Positions 24,378-34,038 of a stretch of DNA of 46,667 nucleotides are shown one piece after another. Position numbers and translations under genes: made by a program. Below the pieces are notes generated by a model. The model made no database searches. It had not been told where the DNA came from and worked only from the letters and a program-made list of their open reading frames with translations. Within the stretch, counting starts at the first letter, position 1; every line of letters starts with the position of its first letter. Source of the stretch: Pseudomonadota bacterium (lineage in GTDB: Bacteria > Pseudomonadota > Gammaproteobacteria > Xanthomonadales > Xanthomonadaceae); contig JAEZCF010000034.1 of the NCBI GenBank assembly GCA_023430045.1, positions 1-46,667 of the forward strand, read 5' to 3'.

Positions 24378-27300
24378 ATGAATCGGATTTATCGCAAGGT
24401 CTGGAACAAAGCACTCGGACAGCTGGTGGTGGCCTCGGAACTGGCCTCGTCCGGCCAGGCAGGCACACTCATCGATCGACGGCAGCGCGGCTTCGACACC
24501 GCGCCCTCCCTGTTGGCCCTCGGCATCGCATTGACGCTTGGATTGACGATGAGCGCACCGGTGTCGGCGCAATCGGTGGAGATCGGCGGCAACGCCAACT
24601 GCGTGGTGCTCAACACTGGTGTGATCGATCAATGCGTGGTGGACGGCAGCGCCGCAGCCACCGGCAGCAATGCAGTGGCGATCGGCAGCGGCAGCACGGC
24701 CAGCGCGGCCAACAGCGTTGCGCTGGGGGCTGGTTCGCGCGCGAACCGGGCCAATACCGTGTCGGTCGGCGCCGCCGGCAGCGAGCGGCAGATCGCCAAC
24801 GTCGCCGCAGGCACGGTGGCGACCGACGCGGTCAACAAGGCGCAGCTGGACGCGGCCAATCTTGCGCAGGCGCAGGCCATCGCGCGCGCAGCAGCCGATG
24901 CGCAGCGCTATTTCAAGGCCGATGGCACTGGGAATGACAGCGACGCTGCAGTGATACAGGGGGAAGGCGCACTGGCGGCCGGCAGCAGCGCTGTTGCTGC
25001 GGCCAATGCCACCGTCGCCATCGGCAATCAGGCCATTGCCGCCGGCATCGGCGCGAGCGCCTTCGGACAGGGCTCGGCAGCGTTTGGCGATGCCGCCGTG
25101 GCGGTCGGCCAGAGCGCCCAGGCCATCGGGTTGGGTGACACCGCTGTTGGCGCCCACGCCAATGCGGAAAGTGCCAACGGCGCGGCGACGGCGCTGGGCG
25201 CGCTGTCCGAAGCGCGTGCCGATGGAGCCACTGCAGTCGGTGCGGGTGCGCTTGCGATCGGCGATGGAAGCACCTCGCTCGGTCGCGGCGCCGGCAGTGG
25301 TGGCGAAGCCTCCATCGCGGTGGGCGCCTTCAGCGTGGCCACTGCGGATTTCAGCACCACGCTGGGTTCCAATGCCGCAGCGGTTGCCGTCGGCAGCGTC
25401 GCCTTGGGAGCAGGCTCCTATGCGGACCGCGTGGATACCGTCTCGGTCGGTGACGTCGAATATGGTTTGACGCGGCAGATCACCAGCGTGGCGGCGGGCA
25501 GCGAGGATACCGACGCGGTCAATGTCGGCCAGTTGAACGCGGTGGCGGCGGTCGCCGGCACCACCGCGAAGTATTTCCAGGCCACCGGCAGCGACGACAG
25601 CGACGCGGGCGCACTGGCGGCCGGCAGCAATGCCACCGCCATCGGCGAAGCTGCCAATGCGCTGGCCGATGGCGCATCGGCATTGGGCAGCGGTGCCACG
25701 GCCGTGGGCCAGAACGCGACGGCCGTGGGCCTGGATGCGCTGGCAGCAGGCCAGAACAGCGCAGCGTTCGGCAACAACGCGCAGGCGACCGGCCCGGCCA
25801 GCGTGGCGGTGGGCGGGGTGGCCGTAGACGCCGCTGGCAATCCGCTGATCACCAACGGTGGCGTGCCGGTGGATACCGGCGCCACCAGTGCCGGCATCGG
25901 GGGCACGGCCGTGGGAGCCAGTGCCGAAGCCAGCGGCTTTGCGGCGTCGGCGTATGGTGTCGGCGCGTATGCATCGGGTGCGCAGTCGGCCGCGTTCGGC
26001 GCGGTTTCCAACGCCATTGGCGATTACGCCACCGCCGTCGGCACGCAGACCGTGGCCACCGGTACCAGCAGCACGGCTGTCGGTGGTCCGGTGGATCTGA
26101 TTCCCGGCCTCGGCTTCTTCATCCAGACCGAAGCCAGCGGCGAAGCGGCCACGGCCATCGGTGCCGGTGCCATCGCCAGCGGCGACAACAGCACCGCCAC
26201 CGGCACGCTGGCGGAAGCCGCCGGCAACCAGTCCACCGCGGTGGGCTATTTTTCCTGGGCAACCGGCGACAACAGCGTGGCGCTGGGTGCTGATTCGATC
26301 GCCGACCGCGACAACAGCGTAGCGGTCGGCAGCGAAGGCAATGAACGCCAGATCACCCGCGTGGCGGCAGGCACCGAGGGCACCGATGCGGTGAACCTGG
26401 ACCAGCTCAATGACGTTGCTGCCGTGGCCGCGAACACCGACCGTTACTTCCAGGCCAGCGGCAGCGCCGACAGCGACGCCGGCGCCTATGTGGAAGGCGA
26501 CAACGCACTGGCGGCTGGCGAGGCCAGCAACGCCATCGGCGATGGCGCACTGGCCCTGGGCAGTGGCGCCACGGCGATCGGCTTGAACGCTGCGGCAACC
26601 GGCTTCAATGCCCTGGCGACCGCAGGCAACGCCACCGCCAGTGGTGCGAACGCACAGGCACTTGCCGAGTACGCCACCGCCACCGGCGCGGAAAGCCAGG
26701 CATCCGGCGAGCAGAGTGCAGCCTACGGCGCGGCCAGCGTATCCAGCGGTGCGGGCAGCACGGCCAGTGGTGTGTTGTCCGAAGCGGCCGGCGTGGAGTC
26801 GGTGGCGGTGGGCTACTACAGCAGTGCCGACGGCGATGGTGCGACAGCGGTTGGCAGCGAAAGCGTGGCCATCGGCACCACGGCGGCCAGCTTCGGCTTC
26901 CAGGCACAGGCCACGGGCGACTACAGCACCGCCATCGGTGGCTATGCCAGTGCCTCGGCATTCAATGCCACGTCACTGGGCAGCTTCGCCGATGCGTCCG
27001 GTTCCAACAGCGTGGCGCTGGGTGGCGACGCCATCGCCAGTGGCGCTGACAGCACCGCCACCGGGCAGGGCAGCCTGGCCACCGGCACCAACAGCGTGGC
27101 GGTGGGCGGCTCGTTGTTCGGCTTGCTGGCCACCGAGGCGTCCGGCAATTACTCCACCGCTGTGGGCGGCGGCGCCTGGTCGCCAGGCCTGAACAGCACC
27201 GCGCTGGGCAACGCCGCCATTTCCCAGGCGGAAAACAGCGTGGCCCTTGGCGCGGACTCCATCGCTGATCGTGCCGACAGCGTGTCCGTGGGCAGCCTCG

Positions 27301-30300
27301 ACAGCGAACGGCAGATCACCCACGTGGCGGCCGGCAGCGAGTATACCGACGCGGGCAATGTCGGCCTGTTGAACGCGGTGGCGGCGGTCGCCGACACCAC
27401 CGCGAAGTATTTCCAGGCCACCGGCAGCGACGACAGCGACGCGGGCGCACTGGCGGCCGGCAGCAACGCCACCGCCATCGGCGAAGCCGCCAACGCGCGG
27501 GCCGATGGTGCTTCGGCGCTGGGCAGCGGTGCCACGGCCGTGGGCCAGAACGCGACGGCCGTGGGCCTGGATGCGCTGGCAGCAGGCCAGAACAGCGCGG
27601 CGTTCGGCAACAACGCGCAGGCGACGGGCCCGGCCAGCGTGGCGGTGGGCGGGGTGGCCGTGGACGCCGCTGGCAATCCGCTGATCACCAACGGTGGCGT
27701 GCCGGTGGACACCGGTGCCACCAGCGCCGGCATCGGCGGCACGGCCGTGGGTGCCAGTGCCGAAGCCAGCGGCTTTGCGGCATCGTCATATGGCGTTGGC
27801 GCGTACGCCGCCGGTGCGCAGTCGGCCGCCTTCGGTGCAGTTTCCACGGCCAGCGGCGACTACTCCACCGCCGTCGGCACGGAAACGGTCGCGACGGGTA
27901 CCAGCAGCACGGCCATCGGCGGTCCTGCCGACCTGATTCCCGGCCTTGGTTTCTTCGTACAGACCCAGGCCAGCGGTGAAGCGGCCACGGCCATCGGTGC
28001 CGGTGCCATCGCCAGTGGCGACAACAGCACCGCCACCGGCACATTGACCGAAGCGTCCGGCGACCAGGCAACGGCGGTCGGCTACTTCGCCTATGCGCCG
28101 GGCGAGCAGGCAAGCGCGCTGGGTGCGCAGAGCTGGGCCAGCGGCGCGCAGAGCACGGCGGTTGGGTTCTACTCCACGGCCCGTGGCGCAAACAGCGTGG
28201 CGTTGGGTGCCAATTCCGAAGCGGTACGCGACAACAGCGTAGCGGTCGGCAGCGAAGGCAACGAACGCCAGATCACCAACGTGGCGGCAGGCACCGAGGG
28301 CACTGATGCGGTGAACCTTGACCAGCTCAACGCTGTGGCGGCCGTGGCCGACAACACCAGCCGGTATTTTTCGGCGCAGCCGGAAAGCGGCAGTGACGCC
28401 GGCGCGTATTCGGACGGCGAAGGCGCATTGGCGGCCGGTTCGGCCAGCAACGCGCTTGGCGACGGTGCCGCCGCCCTCGGTGCGGGTGCAGGGGCCTTCG
28501 GCGATGACGCGGTGGCATTGGGCCGCAACACGTTCGCCGATGGCGATGGCAGCATCGCCATCGGCGGGCTTGGCCAGGCGTACGACGAGTACAACCAGCC
28601 GCTGGTGGATGAGCAGGGCAATCCCGTCCTGACCGGCACCACTGCCAGCGCCGGTTCCACGGCGGTGGGCAATGCGGCCCAGGCCACGGGCGTCCGCAGC
28701 AATGCGTTCGGTGCCGGCGCGCAGGCCACCGGTGACAGCAGCCTGGCCGCCGGCGTGCAGTCGCGTGCGGTGGGAGCCTACAGCGTGGCATTGGGCGACA
28801 GCGCATTCGCCAGCAGCGATGACAGTACCGCGGTAGGCGGCTACAGCTGGGCCACCGCCGAAGGCGCCAGCGCTTTTGGTGCGGGCGCATGGGCCACGGC
28901 CAGCAATGCATCGGCGTTCGGGCCGGCAGCATGGGCAAGCGCCACCGGCGCCACCTCCATCGGTTACAACAGCTGGGCCAATGGCCTCAGTTCAACGGCC
29001 GTGGGCCGCGGCGCCTTCGGTTACGGCGACTACAGCATCGCGCTGGGCTTCCAGGCCTTGGCCAACAGTGTCAACAGCATCGCCGCAGGCACCAATTCCG
29101 AAGCGCTCGGCGAAAGCGCGGTGGCCCTTGGTGCGGGTACCAGCGCGGCCGGCAGCAACAGCGTGGCGCTGGGTGCCGGGTCGCTGGCCGAGCGTGACAA
29201 TAGCGTATCGGTCGGGAGCGCAGGCAGCGAACGACAGATCGTGAACGTGGCGGCGGGTACCGAAGGTACCGATGCGGTGAACCTGGACCAGCTCAACGCC
29301 GTGGCGGACGCGGCGGAAGTCACCAGCCGGTATTTCCAGGCCAGCGGCAGCGACGACAGCGACGCGGGTGCGTACGTTGAAGGGGACAATGCACTGGCAG
29401 CCGGTGAGGCCAGCAATGCCATCGGCAACGGCGCCACCGCGCTCGGCAGCGGCGCGACGGTGGTGGCCGACAATGCAACGGCAGTCGGCCTGGACAGCCT
29501 GGCCGCGGGTACCGGCGCGGCGGCACTGGGCCATGCGGCCGCCGCCACCGGTGAGAACAGTGTGGCGCTGGGCAGCAGCGCGCAGGCCAGTGCCATTGGC
29601 AGCAGTGCGCTGGGCAACGCGGCACAGGCCGATGGCGTGTACAGCACGGCCACGGGCAGCGAAGCCAGTGCGTCCGGCGCACAGTCGCTGGCCAATGGAT
29701 TCCGTGCGTCGGCGTCCGCCGACGGTGCGTCGGCCGTGGGGGGTTACAGCGAAGCGACCGGTCGCCTGTCCACCGCACTGGGTTATGCAGCGGTGGCCTC
29801 CAACGCCAATGCCACTGCAGTGGGTGTCGGTGCCACGGCGGCCGGCAGCGCTTCGGTGGCGGTTGGCCAATCCAGCGATGCCAGTGGCGCCGAAAGCGTG
29901 GCCGTGGGCGGCGCTACCTACTCTGGGCTGATCCCGGCACGTGCCAGCGGGACGGGTGCGGCGGCGTTCGGCGCCGGTGCCTGGGCCACCGATGACTACA
30001 CCACCGCGATCGGCTGGAACTCCTGGGCCGACGCTGCCGATGCCACCGCACTGGGTGCCAACACCACGGCGACCGGCGCCAACAGTGTGGCGCTGGGCAA
30101 CGGTTCGCAGGCCACGCGCGCGAACACGGTATCGGTCGGCAACGCTGCCGCGCAGCGGCAGATCACCCAGGTGGCTGCCGGTACCGAGGATACCGACGCG
30201 GCCAATGTCGGCCAGTTGAAGGCCGTGGCCGAGAGTGCCGAGGCAACCAGCCGCCACTTCCAGGCCAGCGGCAACGGCCTGGCGAGCGCCACCGGCACCG

Positions 30301-31826
30301 AGGCGGTCGCTGCGGGCTCGGCTGCGGCCGCCAGCGCGACGCGCAGCACGGCGGTTGGCGCGAACGCCGTCGCCAATGCCACCGGCGCTACCGCCCTTGG
30401 AGCGGACAGCTCCGCGCGCGGAGCAAACAGCACCGTGATCGGACGCCTGGCATCGACCAACGCCACCAACGGTGTTGCCATCGGCAACGGCGCATTCGCG
30501 AGCAACGGCGCCAACAGCATCGCCATTGGTGCTGCGGCGGGCGTATCCGGCGCCAATTCGGTGGCGCTCGGCGCTGGATCGCGGGCAGTGGAAGCCAACG
30601 TCGTCTCGGTGGGCGGCGGCAACGGCAGCAACGGGCCGGCTACGCGCCGCGTCGTCAATGTCGCTGATGGCCGCATCGCCGTCGGCAGCAGCGATGCGGT
30701 GACCGGCTCGCAGCTCAATGTCACCAACCAGCGCGTGGGCGCGGTGGAAACCCGTGTAGGTGACATCGATACCCGCATCGGCTCGGTGGAAACCGCTGCC
30801 GCGAACGCGGTGGGCTATGACACTGCGGATCGCGCTTCGCTGACGCTGTCGGGGCTGGAGGGAACCACCCTCGACAACGTCGCCTCCGGCAGCATCGCCG
30901 GGGGCAGCCGCCAGGCTGTCAACGGCGGCCAGCTGTTCCAGTCGCTCACCGACATCGCCAGTTTCCTTGGTGGTGGCGCCAGCGTCGGCCTGCAGGGCGT
31001 GTTCGTCGCACCGAACTACGTCATCCAGGGCACTGCGTACAGCAACGTCGGCGATGCATTGAGCGCGCTGGATCGTCGTGTGACCGACCTCGGCCAGGGT
31101 GCCGCCGGCGGCGACGGAAGCCTCCGTTCCGGTGGGGCGTCGACGATGTCCACGGCCAGCGTCGCCAGGGCGGCGCCGGTGGCATCGGCCACCGTGCAGG
31201 GCGCTCCAACCGCAGCGGCAGGTGGCAGCGCGCCGGTATCCGTCGCACCTGCGGCCTCCAATACCGTGGCGATGGGCGAAGGTGCCATCGCCAGCGGTGC
31301 CTCGTCCACGGCCATAGGCCAGGGTGCCGCAGCCACGGCTGCGAACTCGGTCGCGCTCGGCCAGGGTTCGGTTGCCGATCGTGCCGACACGGTGTCCGTC
31401 GGCAGCGTAGGCAACGAACGGCAGGTGACAAACGTCGCGGCCGGCGTGCAGAGCACGGACGCGGTCAACAAGGGCCAGCTGGACAGCGGCGTGGCCAGCG
31501 CCAACAGCTATACCGATACCCGCTTCTCGACCATGGCCGACAGCTTCGACGTGTTCAAGGGCGAAGTGGACGGCAAGCTGCGCCACATGGACCGCCGTAT
31601 CGACCAGCAGGGTGCGATGAGCGCGGCGATGCTCAACATGGCAACCAGTGCGGCAGGCATCCGTACCCAGAACCGGGTTGGCGTGGGCGTCGGTTTCCAG
31701 GGGGGCGAATCGGCGTTGTCGCTGGGGTACCAGCGTGCCGTCAGCGACCGCGCCACGGTGACCTTCGGTGGCGCCTTCAGCAGCGATGACAGTTCGGTCG
31801 GCGTCGGCGCCGGTTTCGGCTGGTAG
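24378..31826 (+). CDS. Giant trimeric autotransporter adhesin (YadA/Hia type)
   Basis: A 2482-residue surface adhesin of the type Vc secretion class. The ATG at 24378 begins an extended signal peptide (MNRIYRKVWNKALGQLVVAS) with cleavage expected after residue 64 (APVSA). The passenger consists of YadA-head repeats of about 14 residues (pattern SVALGxxAxAxG). They are cut into blocks by about nine neck motifs of the type RQITxVAAGTExTDAVNLDQLN, most followed by a YFQAxGSxDSDAGA segment. The eighth block is different, a stalk-like stretch with SSDAVTGSQLNVTNQRV and a coiled-coil portion. A Ser/Ala-rich linker precedes the last head piece. A coiled coil (RHMDRRIDQQ) leads into the C-terminal YadA anchor, ending in Trp. 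Residues 366-683 recur about 612 residues later. Confidence 0.95.
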   Translation: MNRIYRKVWNKALGQLVVASELASSGQAGTLIDRRQRGFDTAPSLLALGIALTLGLTMSAPVSAQSVEIGGNANCVVLNTGVIDQCVVDGSAAATGSNAVAIGSGSTASAANSVALGAGSRANRANTVSVGAAGSERQIANVAAGTVATDAVNKAQLDAANLAQAQAIARAAADAQRYFKADGTGNDSDAAVIQGEGALAAGSSAVAAANATVAIGNQAIAAGIGASAFGQGSAAFGDAAVAVGQSAQAIGLGDTAVGAHANAESANGAATALGALSEARADGATAVGAGALAIGDGSTSLGRGAGSGGEASIAVGAFSVATADFSTTLGSNAAAVAVGSVALGAGSYADRVDTVSVGDVEYGLTRQITSVAAGSEDTDAVNVGQLNAVAAVAGTTAKYFQATGSDDSDAGALAAGSNATAIGEAANALADGASALGSGATAVGQNATAVGLDALAAGQNSAAFGNNAQATGPASVAVGGVAVDAAGNPLITNGGVPVDTGATSAGIGGTAVGASAEASGFAASAYGVGAYASGAQSAAFGAVSNAIGDYATAVGTQTVATGTSSTAVGGPVDLIPGLGFFIQTEASGEAATAIGAGAIASGDNSTATGTLAEAAGNQSTAVGYFSWATGDNSVALGADSIADRDNSVAVGSEGNERQITRVAAGTEGTDAVNLDQLNDVAAVAANTDRYFQASGSADSDAGAYVEGDNALAAGEASNAIGDGALALGSGATAIGLNAAATGFNALATAGNATASGANAQALAEYATATGAESQASGEQSAAYGAASVSSGAGSTASGVLSEAAGVESVAVGYYSSADGDGATAVGSESVAIGTTAASFGFQAQATGDYSTAIGGYASASAFNATSLGSFADASGSNSVALGGDAIASGADSTATGQGSLATGTNSVAVGGSLFGLLATEASGNYSTAVGGGAWSPGLNSTALGNAAISQAENSVALGADSIADRADSVSVGSLDSERQITHVAAGSEYTDAGNVGLLNAVAAVADTTAKYFQATGSDDSDAGALAAGSNATAIGEAANARADGASALGSGATAVGQNATAVGLDALAAGQNSAAFGNNAQATGPASVAVGGVAVDAAGNPLITNGGVPVDTGATSAGIGGTAVGASAEASGFAASSYGVGAYAAGAQSAAFGAVSTASGDYSTAVGTETVATGTSSTAIGGPADLIPGLGFFVQTQASGEAATAIGAGAIASGDNSTATGTLTEASGDQATAVGYFAYAPGEQASALGAQSWASGAQSTAVGFYSTARGANSVALGANSEAVRDNSVAVGSEGNERQITNVAAGTEGTDAVNLDQLNAVAAVADNTSRYFSAQPESGSDAGAYSDGEGALAAGSASNALGDGAAALGAGAGAFGDDAVALGRNTFADGDGSIAIGGLGQAYDEYNQPLVDEQGNPVLTGTTASAGSTAVGNAAQATGVRSNAFGAGAQATGDSSLAAGVQSRAVGAYSVALGDSAFASSDDSTAVGGYSWATAEGASAFGAGAWATASNASAFGPAAWASATGATSIGYNSWANGLSSTAVGRGAFGYGDYSIALGFQALANSVNSIAAGTNSEALGESAVALGAGTSAAGSNSVALGAGSLAERDNSVSVGSAGSERQIVNVAAGTEGTDAVNLDQLNAVADAAEVTSRYFQASGSDDSDAGAYVEGDNALAAGEASNAIGNGATALGSGATVVADNATAVGLDSLAAGTGAAALGHAAAATGENSVALGSSAQASAIGSSALGNAAQADGVYSTATGSEASASGAQSLANGFRASASADGASAVGGYSEATGRLSTALGYAAVASNANATAVGVGATAAGSASVAVGQSSDASGAESVAVGGATYSGLIPARASGTGAAAFGAGAWATDDYTTAIGWNSWADAADATALGANTTATGANSVALGNGSQATRANTVSVGNAAAQRQITQVAAGTEDTDAANVGQLKAVAESAEATSRHFQASGNGLASATGTEAVAAGSAAAASATRSTAVGANAVANATGATALGADSSARGANSTVIGRLASTNATNGVAIGNGAFASNGANSIAIGAAAGVSGANSVALGAGSRAVEANVVSVGGGNGSNGPATRRVVNVADGRIAVGSSDAVTGSQLNVTNQRVGAVETRVGDIDTRIGSVETAAANAVGYDTADRASLTLSGLEGTTLDNVASGSIAGGSRQAVNGGQLFQSLTDIASFLGGGASVGLQGVFVAPNYVIQGTAYSNVGDALSALDRRVTDLGQGAAGGDGSLRSGGASTMSTASVARAAPVASATVQGAPTAAAGGSAPVSVAPAASNTVAMGEGAIASGASSTAIGQGAAATAANSVALGQGSVADRADTVSVGSVGNERQVTNVAAGVQSTDAVNKGQLDSGVASANSYTDTRFSTMADSFDVFKGEVDGKLRHMDRRIDQQGAMSAAMLNMATSAAGIRTQNRVGVGVGFQGGESALSLGYQRAVSDRATVTFGGAFSSDDSSVGVGAGFGW
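25473..26425 (+). repeat. Adhesin internal duplication, copy 1
   Basis: Neck, YFQA segment and head of the second block. It matches copy 2 without gaps at a constant offset of 1836 bases up to about 26220, with only scattered substitutions. After that the offset becomes 1920. Confidence 0.88.
27309..28345 (+). repeat. Adhesin internal duplication, copy 2
   Basis: Matches copy 1. It carries 84 extra bases (28 residues, exactly two 14-residue head repeats) near 28060-28180. Its neck motif is altered to DAGNVGLLNA. Confidence 0.88.
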
Positions 31827-31839
31827 GCAACGGGCAATT

Positions 31840-31856
31840 GGCGACCCATGGTCGCC
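31840..31856. repeat. REP-like palindrome after the adhesin gene
   Basis: A 7-bp stem GGCGACC / GGTCGCC with loop CAT, 14 bases after the adhesin stop. It may act as a transcript end structure; no T run follows and there is no adjacent GTAG head. Confidence 0.5.
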
Positions 31857-31977
31857 CCCCCTGCGTGAGGCCTGAGGGGGCGGGTCACGGCAACCCTGGC
31901 TGGGCCGGCCAGGGGTGGTCGCAAGGAATGAAGGCCGCAGGTTTGGATCCACCATCGACCCAGAAGAGGATTTCGAC

Positions 31978-33846
31978 GTGATCAACAAGCAGAACCTCCG
32001 CATCAACGTACTCGCCGCCGCCATCCTGTCGTTGACGACGGGCGCGGGCATGGCCCAGGCCGCCGACCTCAAGGTTGTCGCGCCTTCCGTGCAGGCACCT
32101 GCGGCCTCGCCGACGGCGCAGCGCATCATCGTCAAGTACCGTGCCGGTACCGCGGCGGCGAGCGACCGCTCCGCCAAGCTGTCGGTGGTGAGCGCCGCAT
32201 TGGCACGCGCGCCGCTGGCCGGCGCCAATGCCACTCCGCGCGCGCGCGCTGCTGCCTTCAACCCGCAGGTTGTGCGCAGGCTGGGGGTCGGTGCGGACCT
32301 GATCCGCCTGGGATCGCGCCTGGAGGGCGCGGACCTGGCCAGGCTGCTGGCGGAACTGAAGGCCGATCCGTCGGTCCAGTACGCCGAAGCGGACGTCAAG
32401 CTGCAGCGTGTCGAACTGCGCGCGCGCGAAGCGGCGCCGCAACTGGTGCCGGACGACCCGTACTTCGCTCAGTACCAGTGGCACCTGAGCAGCGCTACCG
32501 GCGGCATCAACGCACCGGCTGCCTGGGACGTGGCGCAGGGCGAAGGCGTGGTGGTGGCGGTGCTGGATACCGGCATCCTGCCACAGCATCCGGATTTCTC
32601 CGGCAACCTGCTGGAAGGCTACGATTTCATCAGCGATGCGGAGACCTCGCGGCGTGCCACCGATGACCGGGTACCGGGCGCGCTGGACTACGGCGACTGG
32701 GTGGAGAACGACAGGGAATGCAGTGCCGATTCAGTAGCTGAGGACAGTTCCTGGCACGGTACCCATGTGGCCGGCACCATCGCCGAATCCACCAACAATG
32801 CTGTGGGCATGGCCGGCGTGGCCTACAAGGCCCGCGTGCTGCCGGTACGCGTGCTCGGCAAGTGCGGCGGCTACCTGTCCGACATCGCCGATGCGATCAC
32901 CTGGGCATCCGGCGGTACCGTGGCCGGCGTGCCGGCCAACCCGAACCCCGCCGAAGTCATCAACATGAGCCTGGGCGGTGGCGGTGCGTGCGACCCGGCG
33001 TATCAGGACGCCATCAACGGCGCCGTGTCACGCGGCACCACCGTCGTGGTCGCAGCCGGCAATTCGGCATCCAACGCGGCCAATTTCCGTCCCGCCAGCT
33101 GCAGCAACGTGGTATCGGTCGGTGCGGCGCGCATCACCGGTGGCATTGCCTACTACTCCAATTTCGGCACCGTGGTGGATCTGTCCGGTCCGGGTGGCGG
33201 CGGTGGCGTGGACGGCAACCCGGGTGGCTACGTCTGGCAGGCCGGTTACAACGGCACCACCACCCCGACATCGGGCACCTACACCTACATGGGCATGGCC
33301 GGCACCTCCATGGCCTCGCCGCATGTGGCGGCCGTGGCGGCCCTGGTGCAGGGTGCGCTGGCTGATGCAGGCAGGGATCCGCTGTCGCCGACGCAACTGG
33401 AAACGCTGCTCAAGCAGACCGCGCGTCCGTTCCCGGTGACCATCCCGGCGGGTACGCCGATAGGCAGCGGCATCGTCGATGCGAAGGCTGCCCTGGACGA
33501 GGCACTGAAGGAGCCGTGCACCGAAGACTGCGGCCCGACCGCCATTCCGCTGACCAACAAGGTTGCCGTAGCGGGCATCGCAGGCACTGCCGGCAGCGAA
33601 ACGCTGTACAGCTTCGAAGCTGCGGCCGGCAAGGCGGTGAGCTTCGTTACCTATGGCGGCACCGGCAACATCTCGCTGTATGTAGGCGAAGGCAGCGAAC
33701 CGACGGCGACGGTATTCAAGGCGAAATCCTCGCGTGCCGGCAATGCGGAAACGGTGCGTATCACCGCCCCGGTGGCTGGGACCTATTACGTCAAGGTGAT
33801 CGGCGAAGCCGCATTCACCGGCGTATCCCTGCTGGCCACGCAGTAA
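31978..33846 (+). CDS. Secreted subtilisin-like serine protease (S8) with PPC domain
   Basis: A 622-residue exported protease. A GTG start at 31978 follows AGAGGA and begins a signal peptide (about residues 1-28, ending AQA). A propeptide region (about 40-150) with RIIVKYRAG precedes the catalytic domain. The triad is Asp197 (VVAVLDTG), His260 (SWHGTHVAGT) and Ser444 (GTSMASPH), with the oxyanion Asn in VVAAGNSA. A pre-peptidase C-terminal domain (about residues 530-622, SETLYSFEAAAGKAV to the end) closes the protein; such domains are often removed after secretion. It resembles the extracellular serine proteases of Stenotrophomonas and Xanthomonas. It stands directly upstream of the Xps operon, the expected route across the outer membrane, although several such proteases in this group may use other paths. 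Confidence 0.92.
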   Translation: MINKQNLRINVLAAAILSLTTGAGMAQAADLKVVAPSVQAPAASPTAQRIIVKYRAGTAAASDRSAKLSVVSAALARAPLAGANATPRARAAAFNPQVVRRLGVGADLIRLGSRLEGADLARLLAELKADPSVQYAEADVKLQRVELRAREAAPQLVPDDPYFAQYQWHLSSATGGINAPAAWDVAQGEGVVVAVLDTGILPQHPDFSGNLLEGYDFISDAETSRRATDDRVPGALDYGDWVENDRECSADSVAEDSSWHGTHVAGTIAESTNNAVGMAGVAYKARVLPVRVLGKCGGYLSDIADAITWASGGTVAGVPANPNPAEVINMSLGGGGACDPAYQDAINGAVSRGTTVVVAAGNSASNAANFRPASCSNVVSVGAARITGGIAYYSNFGTVVDLSGPGGGGGVDGNPGGYVWQAGYNGTTTPTSGTYTYMGMAGTSMASPHVAAVAALVQGALADAGRDPLSPTQLETLLKQTARPFPVTIPAGTPIGSGIVDAKAALDEALKEPCTEDCGPTAIPLTNKVAVAGIAGTAGSETLYSFEAAAGKAVSFVTYGGTGNISLYVGEGSEPTATVFKAKSSRAGNAETVRITAPVAGTYYVKVIGEAAFTGVSLLATQ

Positions 33847-33864
33847 CCGCGCATCGCCATCCCG

Positions 33865-33935
33865 GTAGAGCCGACCCATGGTCGGCTCGCCGCGCGCGTC
33901 GTGAGCTCGATGGTGTGGCCGACCCCCGGGTCGGC
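33865..33935. repeat. REP pair between the protease and xpsE
   Basis: First hairpin: GTAG at 33865-33868, then AGCCGACC / GGTCGGCT at 33869-33887. Second hairpin: GCCGACCC / GGGTCGGC at 33918-33935, without a clear CTAC end. They separate the protease transcript from the xps operon. Confidence 0.75.
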
Positions 33936-34038
33936 TGCATCAATGCCGTCCCTGGAACCTGCCGGATTTTTCTACCATGACTGCCTGCGGAGGAGGGCCA
34001 GCTGCTACAGTCTGGCGCAGTACAGGAGAGGCTTCCGG

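Noticed and set aside
31823..31826. GTAG at the adhesin stop codon as a REP head
   Set aside because: It is a Trp codon plus TAG and lies 13 bases from the palindrome, unlike the directly attached GTAG of the other REPs.
28992..32399. 1135-codon open frame on the minus strand
   Set aside because: Antisense to the adhesin repeats and the protease start. The long frame is a by-product of repetitive GC-rich codons.
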